Source: Anoxybacillus sp050480245 | Lineage (GTDB): Bacteria; Bacillota; Bacilli; Bacillales; Anoxybacillaceae | Assembly (NCBI GenBank): GCA_050480245.1 | Contig: JBCNEQ010000030.1 | Reading direction: 5' to 3' (one strand) | Length of the DNA: 62,722 nucleotides | In this document: piece after piece, positions 17,367 to 25,935 of the stretch | Layout: each line of letters starts with the position of its first letter | Numbering within the stretch: position 1 is the first letter of the stretch | The notes under the pieces: model-generated | Database searches by the model: none | The model's input: the letters and a program-made list of their open reading frames with translations, nothing else | Told to the model about the DNA's origin: nothing | Position numbers and translations under genes: made by a program

Positions 17367-18299
17367 GTGAATGCAGGAATTATTGGAATTGGACGATATT
17401 TGCCGGAACGTATTGTGACGAATAAAGAATTAGAACAACAAATGGATACGTCCGATGAATGGATTCGGACGCGCACAGGTATTGAAGAACGGCGCATTGC
17501 TTCAGACGATATGGACACGTCCGATATGGGATATATTGCAGCGAAGCGCGCCCTTGATGATGCGGGTATTTCTCCCGAACAAATTGATTTGATTTTAGTG
17601 GCAACGGTGACACCAGATCGGGCGTTTCCGTCTGTTGCATGTATGCTGCAAGAAAAGCTTGGTGCGGTGCGCGCGGCGGCGCTTGATGTGAGCGCGGCAT
17701 GCGCAGGATTTATGTATGCCATGGTGACAGCGAAACAATTTATTGAAACGGACACGTACAAATATGTGCTCGTTGTCGGGGTAGAAAAATTATCGAAAAT
17801 TGTCGATTGGACGGATCGTAATACAGCTGTGTTGTTTGGGGACGGAGCAGGAGCTGTTGTGATGGGGAAAGTTTCAGAAGGCCGCGGCATCGTGTCATTT
17901 GAGCTTGGTGCGGACGGAACAGGTGGAAAATATTTATATCATGACGATTATGTCGTCATGAACGGACGGGAAGTATTTAAGTTTGCCGTGCGTCAAATGG
18001 GAGAGTCGTGCATTCGCGTATTAGAAAAAGCAGGTTTGACGAAAGCGGACGTCGACTTTTTAATTCCACATCAAGCGAACATTCGCATTATGGAAGCGGC
18101 GCGCGAACGGTTAGAACTACCTGTCGAACGCATGTCGATTACGGTTAATAAATACGGAAATACGTCCGCTGCATCGATTCCGATTTCGCTCGTTGAAGAA
18201 GTAGAAGCTGGACGCATTCAAGATGATGATCTCATCATTATGGTTGGCTTTGGCGGTGGATTAACGTGGGGCGCTATCGCGTTGCGCTGGGGCAAATAA
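17367..18299 (+). CDS. fabH: Beta-ketoacyl-ACP synthase III
   Basis: A 310-residue condensing enzyme starting type-II fatty-acid synthesis from acyl-CoA and malonyl-ACP. Catalytic triad: C112 in SAACAGF, histidine in PHQANIRI, asparagine in NKYGNTSAAS. The C-terminal GFGGGLTWGA is the family glycine loop. GTG 17367 follows AAAGGAGACG; the upstream TTG lacks support. Bacillus FabH enzymes prefer branched starters. Operon with fabF. Confidence 0.95.
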   Translation: MNAGIIGIGRYLPERIVTNKELEQQMDTSDEWIRTRTGIEERRIASDDMDTSDMGYIAAKRALDDAGISPEQIDLILVATVTPDRAFPSVACMLQEKLGAVRAAALDVSAACAGFMYAMVTAKQFIETDTYKYVLVVGVEKLSKIVDWTDRNTAVLFGDGAGAVVMGKVSEGRGIVSFELGADGTGGKYLYHDDYVVMNGREVFKFAVRQMGESCIRVLEKAGLTKADVDFLIPHQANIRIMEAARERLELPVERMSITVNKYGNTSAASIPISLVEEVEAGRIQDDDLIIMVGFGGGLTWGAIALRWGK

Positions 18300-18328
18300 C
18301 GATGTATGATGAAACAAAGGAGTGATGA

Positions 18329-19573
18329 GTGGTGGCAAAAAGACGAGTCGTCGTCACGGGATTAGGGGCTGTCACACCGTTAGGACATGATGTGGAAACG
18401 ACATGGAAAAACATCGTGGCAGGACAATCGGGCATCGGTCCGCTCACACGATTAAATGCGGACGATTTTCCTGCGAAAGTGGCAGCGGAAGTGAAAGATT
18501 TTCAAGTCGAACAATTTATTGATAAAAAAGAAGCGCGCAAAATGGACCGTTTCACGCAATATGCGGTCGCCGCTTCGATGATGGCAGTAAAAGATGCCGA
18601 CTTACAAATTACAGAGGAAAACGCAGCGCGCGTCGGCGTATGGATCGGTTCAGGCATCGGCGGAATGGAAACGTACGAAGAGCAAATGAAGACGTTTTTA
18701 GAAAAAGGGTATCGTCGCGTCAGCCCGTTTTTTGTTCCGATGATGATTCCAGATATGGCGGCCGGACAAGTGTCGATTATGCTTGGCGCGAAAGGAATAA
18801 ACTCATGCACGGTGACCGCCTGCGCCACAGGAACGAACTCGATTGGCGATGCGTTCAAAGTCATTGAGCGCGGCGACGCTGATGTAATGATTACAGGCGG
18901 AACAGAGGCGCCGATTACACATATGGCGTTCGCCGGATTTAGCGCGGCGAAAGCGCTCTCGTTTAACCCTGATCCGAACACAGCGTGCCGTCCGTTCGAT
19001 CAACATCGTGACGGATTTATTATGGGCGAAGGGGCTGGCATTATTATTTTAGAAGAACTTGAACATGCGTTAAAACGTGGTGCACGCATTTATGCAGAAA
19101 TTGTCGGCTACGGTGCGACAGGCGATGCGTATCATATTACAGCGCCAGCACCGGGCGGAGAAGGCGGCGTACGCGCGATGCGCCAGGCGCTTCATGATGC
19201 GGACATGCAACCAGAAGACATCGATTACATTAACGCACACGGAACGAGCACAGAGTATAACGATAAATACGAAACGATGGCGATTAAAGAGGTTTTTGGT
19301 GAACATGCGTACAAATTAGCGGTCAGCTCGACGAAATCGATGACAGGGCATTTGCTCGGGGCAGCAGGGGCTGTTGAAGCGATTTTCTCCGTGTTATCCA
19401 TTTACGATGGTGTTATTCCACCAACGATTAACTATGAAACACCAGATCCAGAATGCGACTTAGATTACGTGCCAAACGTTGCCCGCAAACAAGACGTGCG
19501 TGCCGTATTAAGCAACTCGCTCGGTTTTGGTGGCCATAATGCGACGATTATTTTCAAAAAATATGAAGGATGA
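18329..19573 (+). CDS. fabF: Beta-ketoacyl-ACP synthase II
   Basis: A 414-residue elongating condensing enzyme. The nucleophile cysteine lies in TACATGTNSIGDA (about residue 165), with histidines in NAHGTSTEYND and KSMTGHLLGAAG. It starts at one of two adjacent GTG codons (18329 or 18332); AGGAG lies 6 or 9 bases upstream. It follows fabH by 29 bases and should be co-transcribed under FapR-type control. Confidence 0.95.
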   Translation: MVAKRRVVVTGLGAVTPLGHDVETTWKNIVAGQSGIGPLTRLNADDFPAKVAAEVKDFQVEQFIDKKEARKMDRFTQYAVAASMMAVKDADLQITEENAARVGVWIGSGIGGMETYEEQMKTFLEKGYRRVSPFFVPMMIPDMAAGQVSIMLGAKGINSCTVTACATGTNSIGDAFKVIERGDADVMITGGTEAPITHMAFAGFSAAKALSFNPDPNTACRPFDQHRDGFIMGEGAGIIILEELEHALKRGARIYAEIVGYGATGDAYHITAPAPGGEGGVRAMRQALHDADMQPEDIDYINAHGTSTEYNDKYETMAIKEVFGEHAYKLAVSSTKSMTGHLLGAAGAVEAIFSVLSIYDGVIPPTINYETPDPECDLDYVPNVARKQDVRAVLSNSLGFGGHNATIIFKKYEG

Positions 19574-19592
19574 GGCTTTCCTCATCCTTTTC
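19566..19592 (+). terminator. Terminator of fabH-fabF
   Basis: AAGGATGAGG (19566-19575) pairs perfectly with CCTCATCCTT (19580-19589) and is followed by TT and a T-rich stretch. The fabF stop lies in the stem. Confidence 0.85.
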
Positions 19593-19643
19593 ACATTTTC
19601 CTTTCGTTTTTCGTACAATGCGATAACGAAAGGAGGGAGGATG

Positions 19644-20366
19644 ATGGGAGTAGTAAATACGAAAGATTGGTTTGTGGATGATCGATGGCGTGAAAAAATA
19701 AACGAAGACGTACACCGCCATTTATTCGCACATGGCATGGCACGGCGCAATCAACAGGAGATCATGAAACAGCTCGCTGAAAAAAATGTATGGGCGTTTG
19801 TCGCCAAAAAGTTTGCGGAGCTAAAAAAAGGGTGGAATGGGCCAGATGTGCCGATTTATATTTTTCCTGCAGATGCCACAAATCGTTCGCTCCAACATGA
19901 ATTTGGCGGAAAGTCAGGCGTCGCTTTTTTCGATCAACTATTTTTATTTTTACTTCCTCATGTCTCGAACGAACATATTTACGCCCTCCTCATTCACGAA
20001 TACAATCATGTCTGTCGTTTACATGTGGATCCGAAAGATGAACGGGACTATACGCTTCTTGATCGCATCGTCATGGAAGGATTAGCCGAACATGCAGTGA
20101 GGGAGCGGCTTGGAAGCGAATATGTCGCCAAATGGACGACATATTATACGAAAGAACAACTCGAGCAATTCACGAAAAAATGGCTCGTGCCAAACTTGTC
20201 TCTTCGTCCAGACGATGCTCGTTATCGTGCCTTGTTGTATGGTTCGATGTTGTATCCACGCATGCTTGGTTACGCAGTTGGATATGAAGTGGTGAGACGA
20301 GCGCTAGCGAAAAAGACGATGACAAAGTTACTCACTATGACATCTGAAAAAATTTTTTTTATGTAA
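19644..20366 (+). CDS. yjaZ: YjaZ-like DUF2268 putative zinc protease
   Basis: A 240-residue protein with the DUF2268 signature: LLIHEYNHVCRLH contains a HExxH-like zinc motif (HEYNH), and IVMEGLAEHAV supplies the distal glutamate, as in gluzincin-like peptidases. No signal peptide. In B. subtilis yjaZ also follows fabF. ATG 19644 is preferred over the adjacent ATG 19641 because AGGAGG is then seven bases away. Substrate unknown. Confidence 0.8.
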   Translation: MGVVNTKDWFVDDRWREKINEDVHRHLFAHGMARRNQQEIMKQLAEKNVWAFVAKKFAELKKGWNGPDVPIYIFPADATNRSLQHEFGGKSGVAFFDQLFLFLLPHVSNEHIYALLIHEYNHVCRLHVDPKDERDYTLLDRIVMEGLAEHAVRERLGSEYVAKWTTYYTKEQLEQFTKKWLVPNLSLRPDDARYRALLYGSMLYPRMLGYAVGYEVVRRALAKKTMTKLLTMTSEKIFFM

Positions 20367-20422
20367 CGCATCGTTATGTCGCTTGTTCATACATATAGTT
20401 AGTGGACAAGGGGGATAAGTGT

Positions 20423-20629
20423 ATGCGTTTCTTTTTTTATTTGCTTGGGTTCGGGATGTCGGTGATCGGTGGGACGACGATGATTGCGTATTTAAACATT
20501 ATGACATCGCGCTCAGACTGGAAAGAATATTTGTTATTTATTAGCACAAAAGTTGAATGTTATTTTTTACCGATTGGCTTACTCATAACGTGGCTAAGCA
20601 TTTTTTTCCCATTTCGTGATGATGGTTAA
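20423..20629 (+). CDS. Small two-helix membrane protein
   Basis: A 68-residue protein, MRFFFYLLGFGMSVIGG at the start and FLPIGLLITWLSIFFPF near the end, giving two membrane segments joined by a polar loop (TSRSDWKEY). ATG 20423 follows AAGGGGG. It lies between yjaZ and yjbA. I do not recognise the family. Confidence 0.65.
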   Translation: MRFFFYLLGFGMSVIGGTTMIAYLNIMTSRSDWKEYLLFISTKVECYFLPIGLLITWLSIFFPFRDDG

Positions 20630-20705
20630 ATTTAGGGTGAAATGGAATAAAATGAGCAACCTCTGACCATACTGTGAACAAATCGTTCGAAGTGAGGGGT
20701 TATGC

Positions 20706-21446
20706 ATGTTATATCTTCACGATGTTTGGGTGAATTGGTTTGAAGGAGAAGAAAACGGATATAACGTTTGCCACTTTTATGAGTGGAGAAAAGATGATGC
20801 GATTGAACTGTTAGATCAAGTGCCGGTGTTGAAAGTGAGCGCGCCGTTGTTTCACTACTTAGAAAACAGCTTGGCCGAAATTCCGAAACCGTTGCTTGAA
20901 GACGTATATCAAAAAGCGTACGTGCGCAAAAACCACGAACGCATTCGGCTTGATTATTGTTTTATTGCCACAGATGGCTATGGCATCGTTGCGATTGATA
21001 CGATTGGCTATCACATTCCGATTCGTAAAAGCCGACTCATTCCACGTCAAGAACAGCTCGTTTATGAGATGATGAAAGAGCAAGATGTGCGCATATATCC
21101 GTTTCAACAAAGTGAAAAAGAATATCACATTTTATCGCCCCATCCTGCGCTCATGAGCGGATTGACACGTAAAGAGCGACAATTGAAACAACTGTTATTT
21201 ATGGCGCTTGATCAACTATACGGAACGAAAAATGTTGCCGAAGTGCGTTATTGGTATACGGAATGGGCGCCGGAGAAGTATGCGTATATTCAGCAAATGT
21301 CATTTGAAGAAGCGTGGAATGGCTTGTATGAAGAAGCGAAATACGGTTGGTCCGAACGACACGCTCATTTATGCGAGCGGCTCGTGAAAGGGCAACCGTT
21401 TTTCGAAAAACTATGGGAAATGGAACAAGAACCGAAAGTCAATTAA
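20706..21446 (+). CDS. yjbA: YjbA family protein (DUF3603)
   Basis: A 246-residue soluble protein opening MLYLHDVWVNWFEGEENGY, typical of YjbA. It is rich in aromatic and charged residues, with no membrane segment. The order yjaZ-yjbA-trpS is the B. subtilis order with the app genes missing. ATG 20706 follows GTGAGGGG. No function is known. Confidence 0.8.
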   Translation: MLYLHDVWVNWFEGEENGYNVCHFYEWRKDDAIELLDQVPVLKVSAPLFHYLENSLAEIPKPLLEDVYQKAYVRKNHERIRLDYCFIATDGYGIVAIDTIGYHIPIRKSRLIPRQEQLVYEMMKEQDVRIYPFQQSEKEYHILSPHPALMSGLTRKERQLKQLLFMALDQLYGTKNVAEVRYWYTEWAPEKYAYIQQMSFEEAWNGLYEEAKYGWSERHAHLCERLVKGQPFFEKLWEMEQEPKVN

Positions 21447-21482
21447 AAAAAACTCAGCCCTACACGGAGCTGAGTTTTTTTA
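21445..21482. terminator. Bidirectional terminator between yjbA and trpS
   Basis: AACTCAGC (21451-21458) pairs with GCTGAGTT (21469-21476), with a flanking A-run and T-run so that it can work in both directions. It separates two convergent genes. Confidence 0.9.
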
Positions 21483-22469
21483 TTTTCTTTTTCTACCTAA
21501 GCCGATGGCATTTTCCATTTTCTTTAACATTTTGCTTGCGACGCGATTTGCTTTTTCGGCACCTTCGTCTAAAATATCGTCTAATTTTGTGCTTTCCATG
21601 AGCTCATAATATTTTTCTTGAATTGGTGTCAAGGTGTTAATGATCGCTTCTGCGACATCTGCTTTAAACTCCCCATATCCTTTTCCAACATAGCGCGCTT
21701 CTAGCTGTTCGATCGGTTCGTTCGCCAAAATGGAGTAAATCATTAATAAGTTCGATACGCCCGGTTTATTTTCTTTATCGTAACGAATGATGCCTTCGGA
21801 GTCCGTCACGGCACTTTTTACTTTTTTCTCGATCGTTTTTGCATCGTCAAGTAGTGTAATGTACGATTTTTGGTTTGGATCGGACTTGCTCATTTTTTTC
21901 GTCGGATCAGTAAGCGACATAATGCGGGCTCCGATTTTCGGAATGCGCGCTTCTGGGATCGTGAAAATGTCGCCGTATCGTTTATTGAATCGCTCCGCTA
22001 AATCGCGTGTCAACTCAATATGTTGTTTTTGATCTTCACCGACAGGAACGATGTCTGTCGAGTAAAGTAAAATGTCGGCTGCCATAAGCGGCGGATACGT
22101 TAACAATCCGGCGCTGACCGCTTCTTTTCCTGCTGATTTATCTTTAAATTGCGTCATGCGCTCCAATTCGCCGATGTAGGCGATGCATTGTAAAATCCAA
22201 CCTGCTTGTGCATGCGCAGGAACTTCTGACTGGATAAATAACGTTGATTTGTTCGGATCAATGCCGACTGCTAAATAAAATGCAGCTAAACTGCGAATGT
22301 TTTTCCGAAGCGCGAGCCGATCTTGTGGAACGGTAATCGCATGTTGATCGGCGATGCAAAAGTAGCAGTTGTAATCGTCTTGCAATTCAACAAATTGCTT
22401 CATCGCCCCGATATAGTTCCCGAGCGTAATGACGCCGCTCGGTTGAATGCCAGAAAAAATCGTCTTCAT
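21480..22469 (-). CDS. trpS: Tryptophanyl-tRNA synthetase
   Basis: A 329-residue class-I synthetase charging tRNA-Trp. The HIGH-equivalent is in PSGVITLGNYIGA near residue 10; GEDQKQHIELTRDLA lies in the tryptophan pocket; KMSKS (KKMSKSDPN) is near residue 195. Length equals that of the Bacillus enzyme. The ATG at 22469 follows AAAGGAG. Transcription on the minus strand passes first through a T-box leader with a UGG specifier. Confidence 0.97.
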   Translation of the reverse strand: MKTIFSGIQPSGVITLGNYIGAMKQFVELQDDYNCYFCIADQHAITVPQDRLALRKNIRSLAAFYLAVGIDPNKSTLFIQSEVPAHAQAGWILQCIAYIGELERMTQFKDKSAGKEAVSAGLLTYPPLMAADILLYSTDIVPVGEDQKQHIELTRDLAERFNKRYGDIFTIPEARIPKIGARIMSLTDPTKKMSKSDPNQKSYITLLDDAKTIEKKVKSAVTDSEGIIRYDKENKPGVSNLLMIYSILANEPIEQLEARYVGKGYGEFKADVAEAIINTLTPIQEKYYELMESTKLDDILDEGAEKANRVASKMLKKMENAIGLGRKRK

Positions 22470-22501
22470 GAAATCACTCCTTTTTTTATTTTTCCAAATA
22501 A

Positions 22502-22735
22502 AAAAGGCTCTATCATCTGTAGGGACGATAGAACCGTGGTGCCACCCTAGTTATTGTCATGTCGACAATCACTTTGCCCATGCGCATGCATGGCACCTTT
22601 GTAACGGAAGGCAACCGTCCAAGCTTACTTTCGTTTCAGCTTGAATGCTCGAAAGCCCATTCCATATAACTAGCGGCTTGTTCGCACCGTCCACAAGCTC
22701 TCTGAACGCCTCGTCATATGTACTATTCTTTGTCA
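22502..22735 (-). promoter_or_regulatory. Tryptophan T-box leader of trpS
   Basis: On the minus strand the conserved T-box AGGGTGGCACCACGG lies at 22548-22534. The terminator arms GGTTCTATC (22535-22527) and GATAGAGCC (22514-22506) are followed by a T-run. The Stem I AGTA, GAGAG and GGTGCGAA elements are visible upstream. The specifier codon is TGG at 22664-22662, followed by A, hence tRNA-Trp. Uncharged tRNA-Trp should stabilise the antiterminator and switch on trpS. Confidence 0.95.
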
Positions 22736-22903
22736 TCGCATCGGTTTTCTTTTACCTTATATCCTACAATATTTATCGTTTGATTGGCAAGGGCACGATA
22801 TTTGTGACAAAGTCTTTACAAATTGAAACCGTTTTTATAAAATAAACGTGCAATTTTTATTAAATTTTTATTGCGTGTTTAGCAAAAATGAAATAAAATT
22901 TTC

Positions 22904-22917
22904 AAGCGTGAACGCTT
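22904..22917. repeat. Palindrome in the oppA upstream region
   Basis: AAGCGT-GA-ACGCTT, six-base arms around a two-base centre, in an AT-rich stretch. It is a possible operator; it is not a good match to cre or CodY boxes. Confidence 0.45.
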
Positions 22918-22978
22918 TAATTTATTAATATAAAAAAGAAACAGGAAACTATTTTTAAAAATAATCATCAAAGTTTTC

Positions 22979-23007
22979 TTGCAATAAATTTTTAAACTAT
23001 TTATAAT
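22979..23007 (+). promoter_or_regulatory. Strong sigma-A promoter upstream of oppA
   Basis: TTGCAA (22979-22984), 17 bases, TATAAT (23002-23007). It lies about 260 bases before oppA and before a hairpin at 23079, so it would drive either a long oppA leader or a short separate RNA. Confidence 0.65.
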
Positions 23008-23013
23008 AAGCTT

Positions 23014-23113
23014 AACAAGCAAACAGTTTAACAAATTTGTAACATTTACTTAACAATTGCTCCTAATTTGTGCGAGAGAAGCCAACGCTCATTACATAAG
23101 GGTGGGCTTTTTG
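23014..23113 (+). ncRNA. Candidate small RNA or attenuated leader upstream of oppA
   Basis: From the promoter at 22979 a transcript of about 100 bases would end at the hairpin-T5 structure at 23079-23112. It holds three copies of TTAACA (23012, 23028, 23050) and no open frame with a ribosome site. A second promoter downstream serves oppA, so this could be a stand-alone RNA. It matches no RNA family that I recognise. Confidence 0.35.
23079..23112 (+). terminator. Terminator or attenuator hairpin before oppA
   Basis: AAGCCAAC pairs with GTGGGCTT (one A-G mismatch) around a loop of about 15 bases, followed by a T-run (23108-23112). Moderate stability. Confidence 0.5.
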
Positions 23114-23201
23114 TATAAGTTTTTTTGGAAAAATTCTTGCTGTGTATAACGTAAAAAGTCAGACTATTTAGCAAAAATATTCTTTTCTACAAATTGGAGC
23201 A

Positions 23202-23231
23202 TTGACGAGTAAATGGGCAAGTTTGTTAAAA
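23202..23231 (+). promoter_or_regulatory. Proximal promoter of oppA
   Basis: TTGACG (23202-23207), 18 bases, TTAAAA (23226-23231); a TAAAAT one base later is the alternative -10. It lies about 40 bases before the oppA start. Confidence 0.5.
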
Positions 23232-23269
23232 TGGGGCTTGGGAAAAAATATATTTAGGGGGGAAATCCA

Positions 23270-24910
23270 TTGAAGAAAAGACTTTCACTTTTATTTAGCC
23301 TCATGTTAGTGTTGAGTCTTTTCCTTGCAGCGTGTGGTGGGTTTGATAAAAAGGAATCTACCGACACGAAAGAAGGAGGAGACAAAAAAGCGGAAGTTCC
23401 GCAAGAATTACGCATCAACATTAATACAGAGCCATTCTCTTTACATCCAGGTTTAGCGAATGACTCTACGTCTGGTACAGTATTGCGCCAAACATTTGAA
23501 GGTTTAACAGTTATTAAAGACGGTAAACCAGAATTGGCAGCTGCAGAGAAATATGAAGTTTCTGATGATTTAACAACATACACATTCAAATTACGCGATG
23601 CAAAATGGACAAACGGTGACCCTGTGACAGCGCATGACTTTGAATATGCGTGGAAATGGGCACTTGATCCGCAAAATCAATCTCAATACGCTTACCAACT
23701 TTACTACATTAAAAACGGTCAAGCGTTTAACGAAGGAAAAGCGAAAGCTGAAGATGTTGGTGTCAAAGCACTTGACGACAAAACATTACAAGTGACACTT
23801 GAAAATCCAACACCTTATTTCTTAGAATTAACAGCGTTCTATACGTATTATCCAGTAAACAGCAAAATCGCGAAACAAAATCCAGACTGGTATAAAAATG
23901 CCGGTGACCAATACACTTCCAATGGTCCGTTCAAAATGGTATCATGGGAGCATAACAGCAAAATCGTTCTTGAAAAGAACGAGAACTACTGGGATGCAGA
24001 TAATGTAAAATTAACAAAAATCGAAATGGTGATGGTTAACGATCCAAACACTGAACTTTCGATGTTCAACAACGGTGAGTTAGACTGGGCTGGTTCACCA
24101 ACTGGTACATTACCAACAGATGCGATTCCGCAATTAAAACAAGAAGGAAAGCTTCATGTACAACCGATTGCAGGTACGTACTGGTACAAATTTAACACAG
24201 AAAAAGCGCCATTAAACAACGTCAACATTCGTAAGGCGCTCACATATGCGATTGACCGTAAAGCAATCGTTGAAAACATTACAAAAGGTGAGCAAGTGCC
24301 AGCGATGGCAGCAGTACCACCAACAATGTTCCCTGAAAACGAAAAAGGGTACTTCAAAGATAACGATGTTGAAAAAGCAAAAGAACATTTACAAAAAGGT
24401 CTTCAAGAGCTTGGCTTAAAAGATGTGAAAGAATTACCACCAATCACATTATCATTCAACACATCTGAAGCACATGCGAAAATCGCTCAAGCGATTCAAG
24501 ATATGTGGAAGAAAAATTTAGGCATTGAAGTGAAACTTGAAAACGCTGAATGGAACGTTTACATTGACAAGTTACATTCTGGCGACTATCAAATCGGTCG
24601 TATGGGTTGGTTAGGAGACTTTAACGATCCAATCAACTTCTTAGAGTTGTATCGTGACAAAAAAGGTGGAAACAACGATACAAACTGGGAAAATCCGAAG
24701 TTTAAACAATTGTTAATTGATTCTCAAAAAGAAAAAGATCCAGAAAAACGTAAACAAATGTTAAAAGAAGCAGAAACGATCTTAATGGATGAGCTTCCAA
24801 TTGCACCAATTTACTTCTATACAAACACTTGGGTGCAAAAAGAAAACTTAAAAGGTGTGCAAGTTTCAGGTCTTGGCGATATTCAATTTAAATGGGCATA
24901 CTTTGAATAA
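23270..24910 (+). CDS. oppA: Oligopeptide ABC transporter substrate-binding lipoprotein
   Basis: A 546-residue SBP_bac_5 protein. The signal peptide ends in lipobox LAAC with C22, anchoring it to the membrane outer face. A Gly/Lys/Asp-rich linker precedes the peptide-binding domains, with the family stretch ALTYAIDRKAIVENI. The TTG start at 23270 follows AGGGGGGAAA. It is separated from oppB by 87 bases holding a strong hairpin, which should keep OppA in excess over the membrane components. Confidence 0.93.
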   Translation: MKKRLSLLFSLMLVLSLFLAACGGFDKKESTDTKEGGDKKAEVPQELRININTEPFSLHPGLANDSTSGTVLRQTFEGLTVIKDGKPELAAAEKYEVSDDLTTYTFKLRDAKWTNGDPVTAHDFEYAWKWALDPQNQSQYAYQLYYIKNGQAFNEGKAKAEDVGVKALDDKTLQVTLENPTPYFLELTAFYTYYPVNSKIAKQNPDWYKNAGDQYTSNGPFKMVSWEHNSKIVLEKNENYWDADNVKLTKIEMVMVNDPNTELSMFNNGELDWAGSPTGTLPTDAIPQLKQEGKLHVQPIAGTYWYKFNTEKAPLNNVNIRKALTYAIDRKAIVENITKGEQVPAMAAVPPTMFPENEKGYFKDNDVEKAKEHLQKGLQELGLKDVKELPPITLSFNTSEAHAKIAQAIQDMWKKNLGIEVKLENAEWNVYIDKLHSGDYQIGRMGWLGDFNDPINFLELYRDKKGGNNDTNWENPKFKQLLIDSQKEKDPEKRKQMLKEAETILMDELPIAPIYFYTNTWVQKENLKGVQVSGLGDIQFKWAYFE

Positions 24911-24921
24911 AATGGTGAATG

Positions 24922-24955
24922 ATGAAGGTATATGGGGCATCCCATATACCTTCAT
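24922..24955 (+). terminator. Intercistronic hairpin between oppA and oppB
   Basis: ATGAAGGTATATGGG (24922-24936) pairs perfectly over 15 bp with 24941-24955 around a GCAT loop. Only a short T-run follows, so it is more likely a partial terminator or 3' stabiliser that raises oppA message over the rest. Confidence 0.75.
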
Positions 24956-24997
24956 TTCACGATAGCGAACATTTGTAAAAAATGGAGGTGTTTCAAT

Positions 24998-25933
24998 ATG
25001 TTGCGGTATATAGGCAGACGTTTGCTTTATATGTTGCTATCGCTATTTTTAATTATTACAGCTACATTTTTCTTAATGAGAGCCGCGCCGGGCGGACCGT
25101 TCTCAGGAGAGAAAAAGCTTCCGCCAGAAATTGAGAAAAACTTAAATGAATTTTACGGGTTAGATCGTCCGTGGTACGAGCAATATTTCGATTATTTAAC
25201 ATCAATTGCTCAATGGGATTTCGGTCCTTCGTTTAAATACAAAGGACAAACAGTTAATGATTTAATTAATAGCGGGTTTCCTGTGTCATTCTTTTTAGGA
25301 ATGGAAGCGTTGTTTATTGCAGTCGGTATGGGGGTATTGCTCGGAATTATTGCTGCATTGAATCATAACAAGTGGCAAGATTATGCAGCAATGGTTTTTG
25401 CTGTGATGGGGATTTCTGTACCGAGCTTTATTATGGCATCGCTACTCCAATACGTATTAGCGATTAAACTAGGCATTTTCCCAGTTGCTCGTTGGGAGTC
25501 GTTTATGCACAGCATTTTGCCAGCGGTCGCTTTAGCGACAGGACCGACAGCGTTTATCGCTCGTTTAACTCGTTCAAGCATGCTTGAAGTGTTAAGCAAC
25601 GATTATATTCGAACAGCGAAAGCAAAAGGGTTATCGCGCATGCAAATTACGGTGCGCCATGCGATCCGCAACGCATTATTGCCTGTTGTTTCATACCTCG
25701 GTCCGCTATCTGCTGGGGTGATCACAGGTAGTTTCGTTATTGAGAAAATTTTTGGCATCCCAGGTCTAGGAAGTCACTTCGTATTAAGTATTTCTAACCG
25801 TGACTATACCGTTATTATGGGTGTTACTGTGTTTTACAGCATCATTTTATTAGCAGCCATTTTACTTGTAGATATTGCTTATGGATTAATTGATCCTCGC
25901 ATTAAATTAGCCGGTGGGAAGAAAGGAGAGTAA
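24998..25933 (+). CDS. oppB: Oligopeptide ABC transporter permease OppB
   Basis: A 311-residue inner permease subunit with six membrane segments. The N-terminal MLRYIGRRLLYMLLSLF and the EAA loop (DYIRTAKAKGLSRMQI) that contacts the ATPases are typical of DppB/OppB. ATG 24998 follows AATGGAGGTG. The next gene, oppC, begins two bases after its stop. Confidence 0.93.
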   Translation: MLRYIGRRLLYMLLSLFLIITATFFLMRAAPGGPFSGEKKLPPEIEKNLNEFYGLDRPWYEQYFDYLTSIAQWDFGPSFKYKGQTVNDLINSGFPVSFFLGMEALFIAVGMGVLLGIIAALNHNKWQDYAAMVFAVMGISVPSFIMASLLQYVLAIKLGIFPVARWESFMHSILPAVALATGPTAFIARLTRSSMLEVLSNDYIRTAKAKGLSRMQITVRHAIRNALLPVVSYLGPLSAGVITGSFVIEKIFGIPGLGSHFVLSISNRDYTVIMGVTVFYSIILLAAILLVDIAYGLIDPRIKLAGGKKGE

Positions 25934-25935
25934 CT

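Noticed and set aside
22895..22917. CodY or cre box before opp
   Set aside because: AAATTTTCAAG matches only about half of the CodY consensus, and the palindrome lacks the cre core; evidence too weak to name a regulator.
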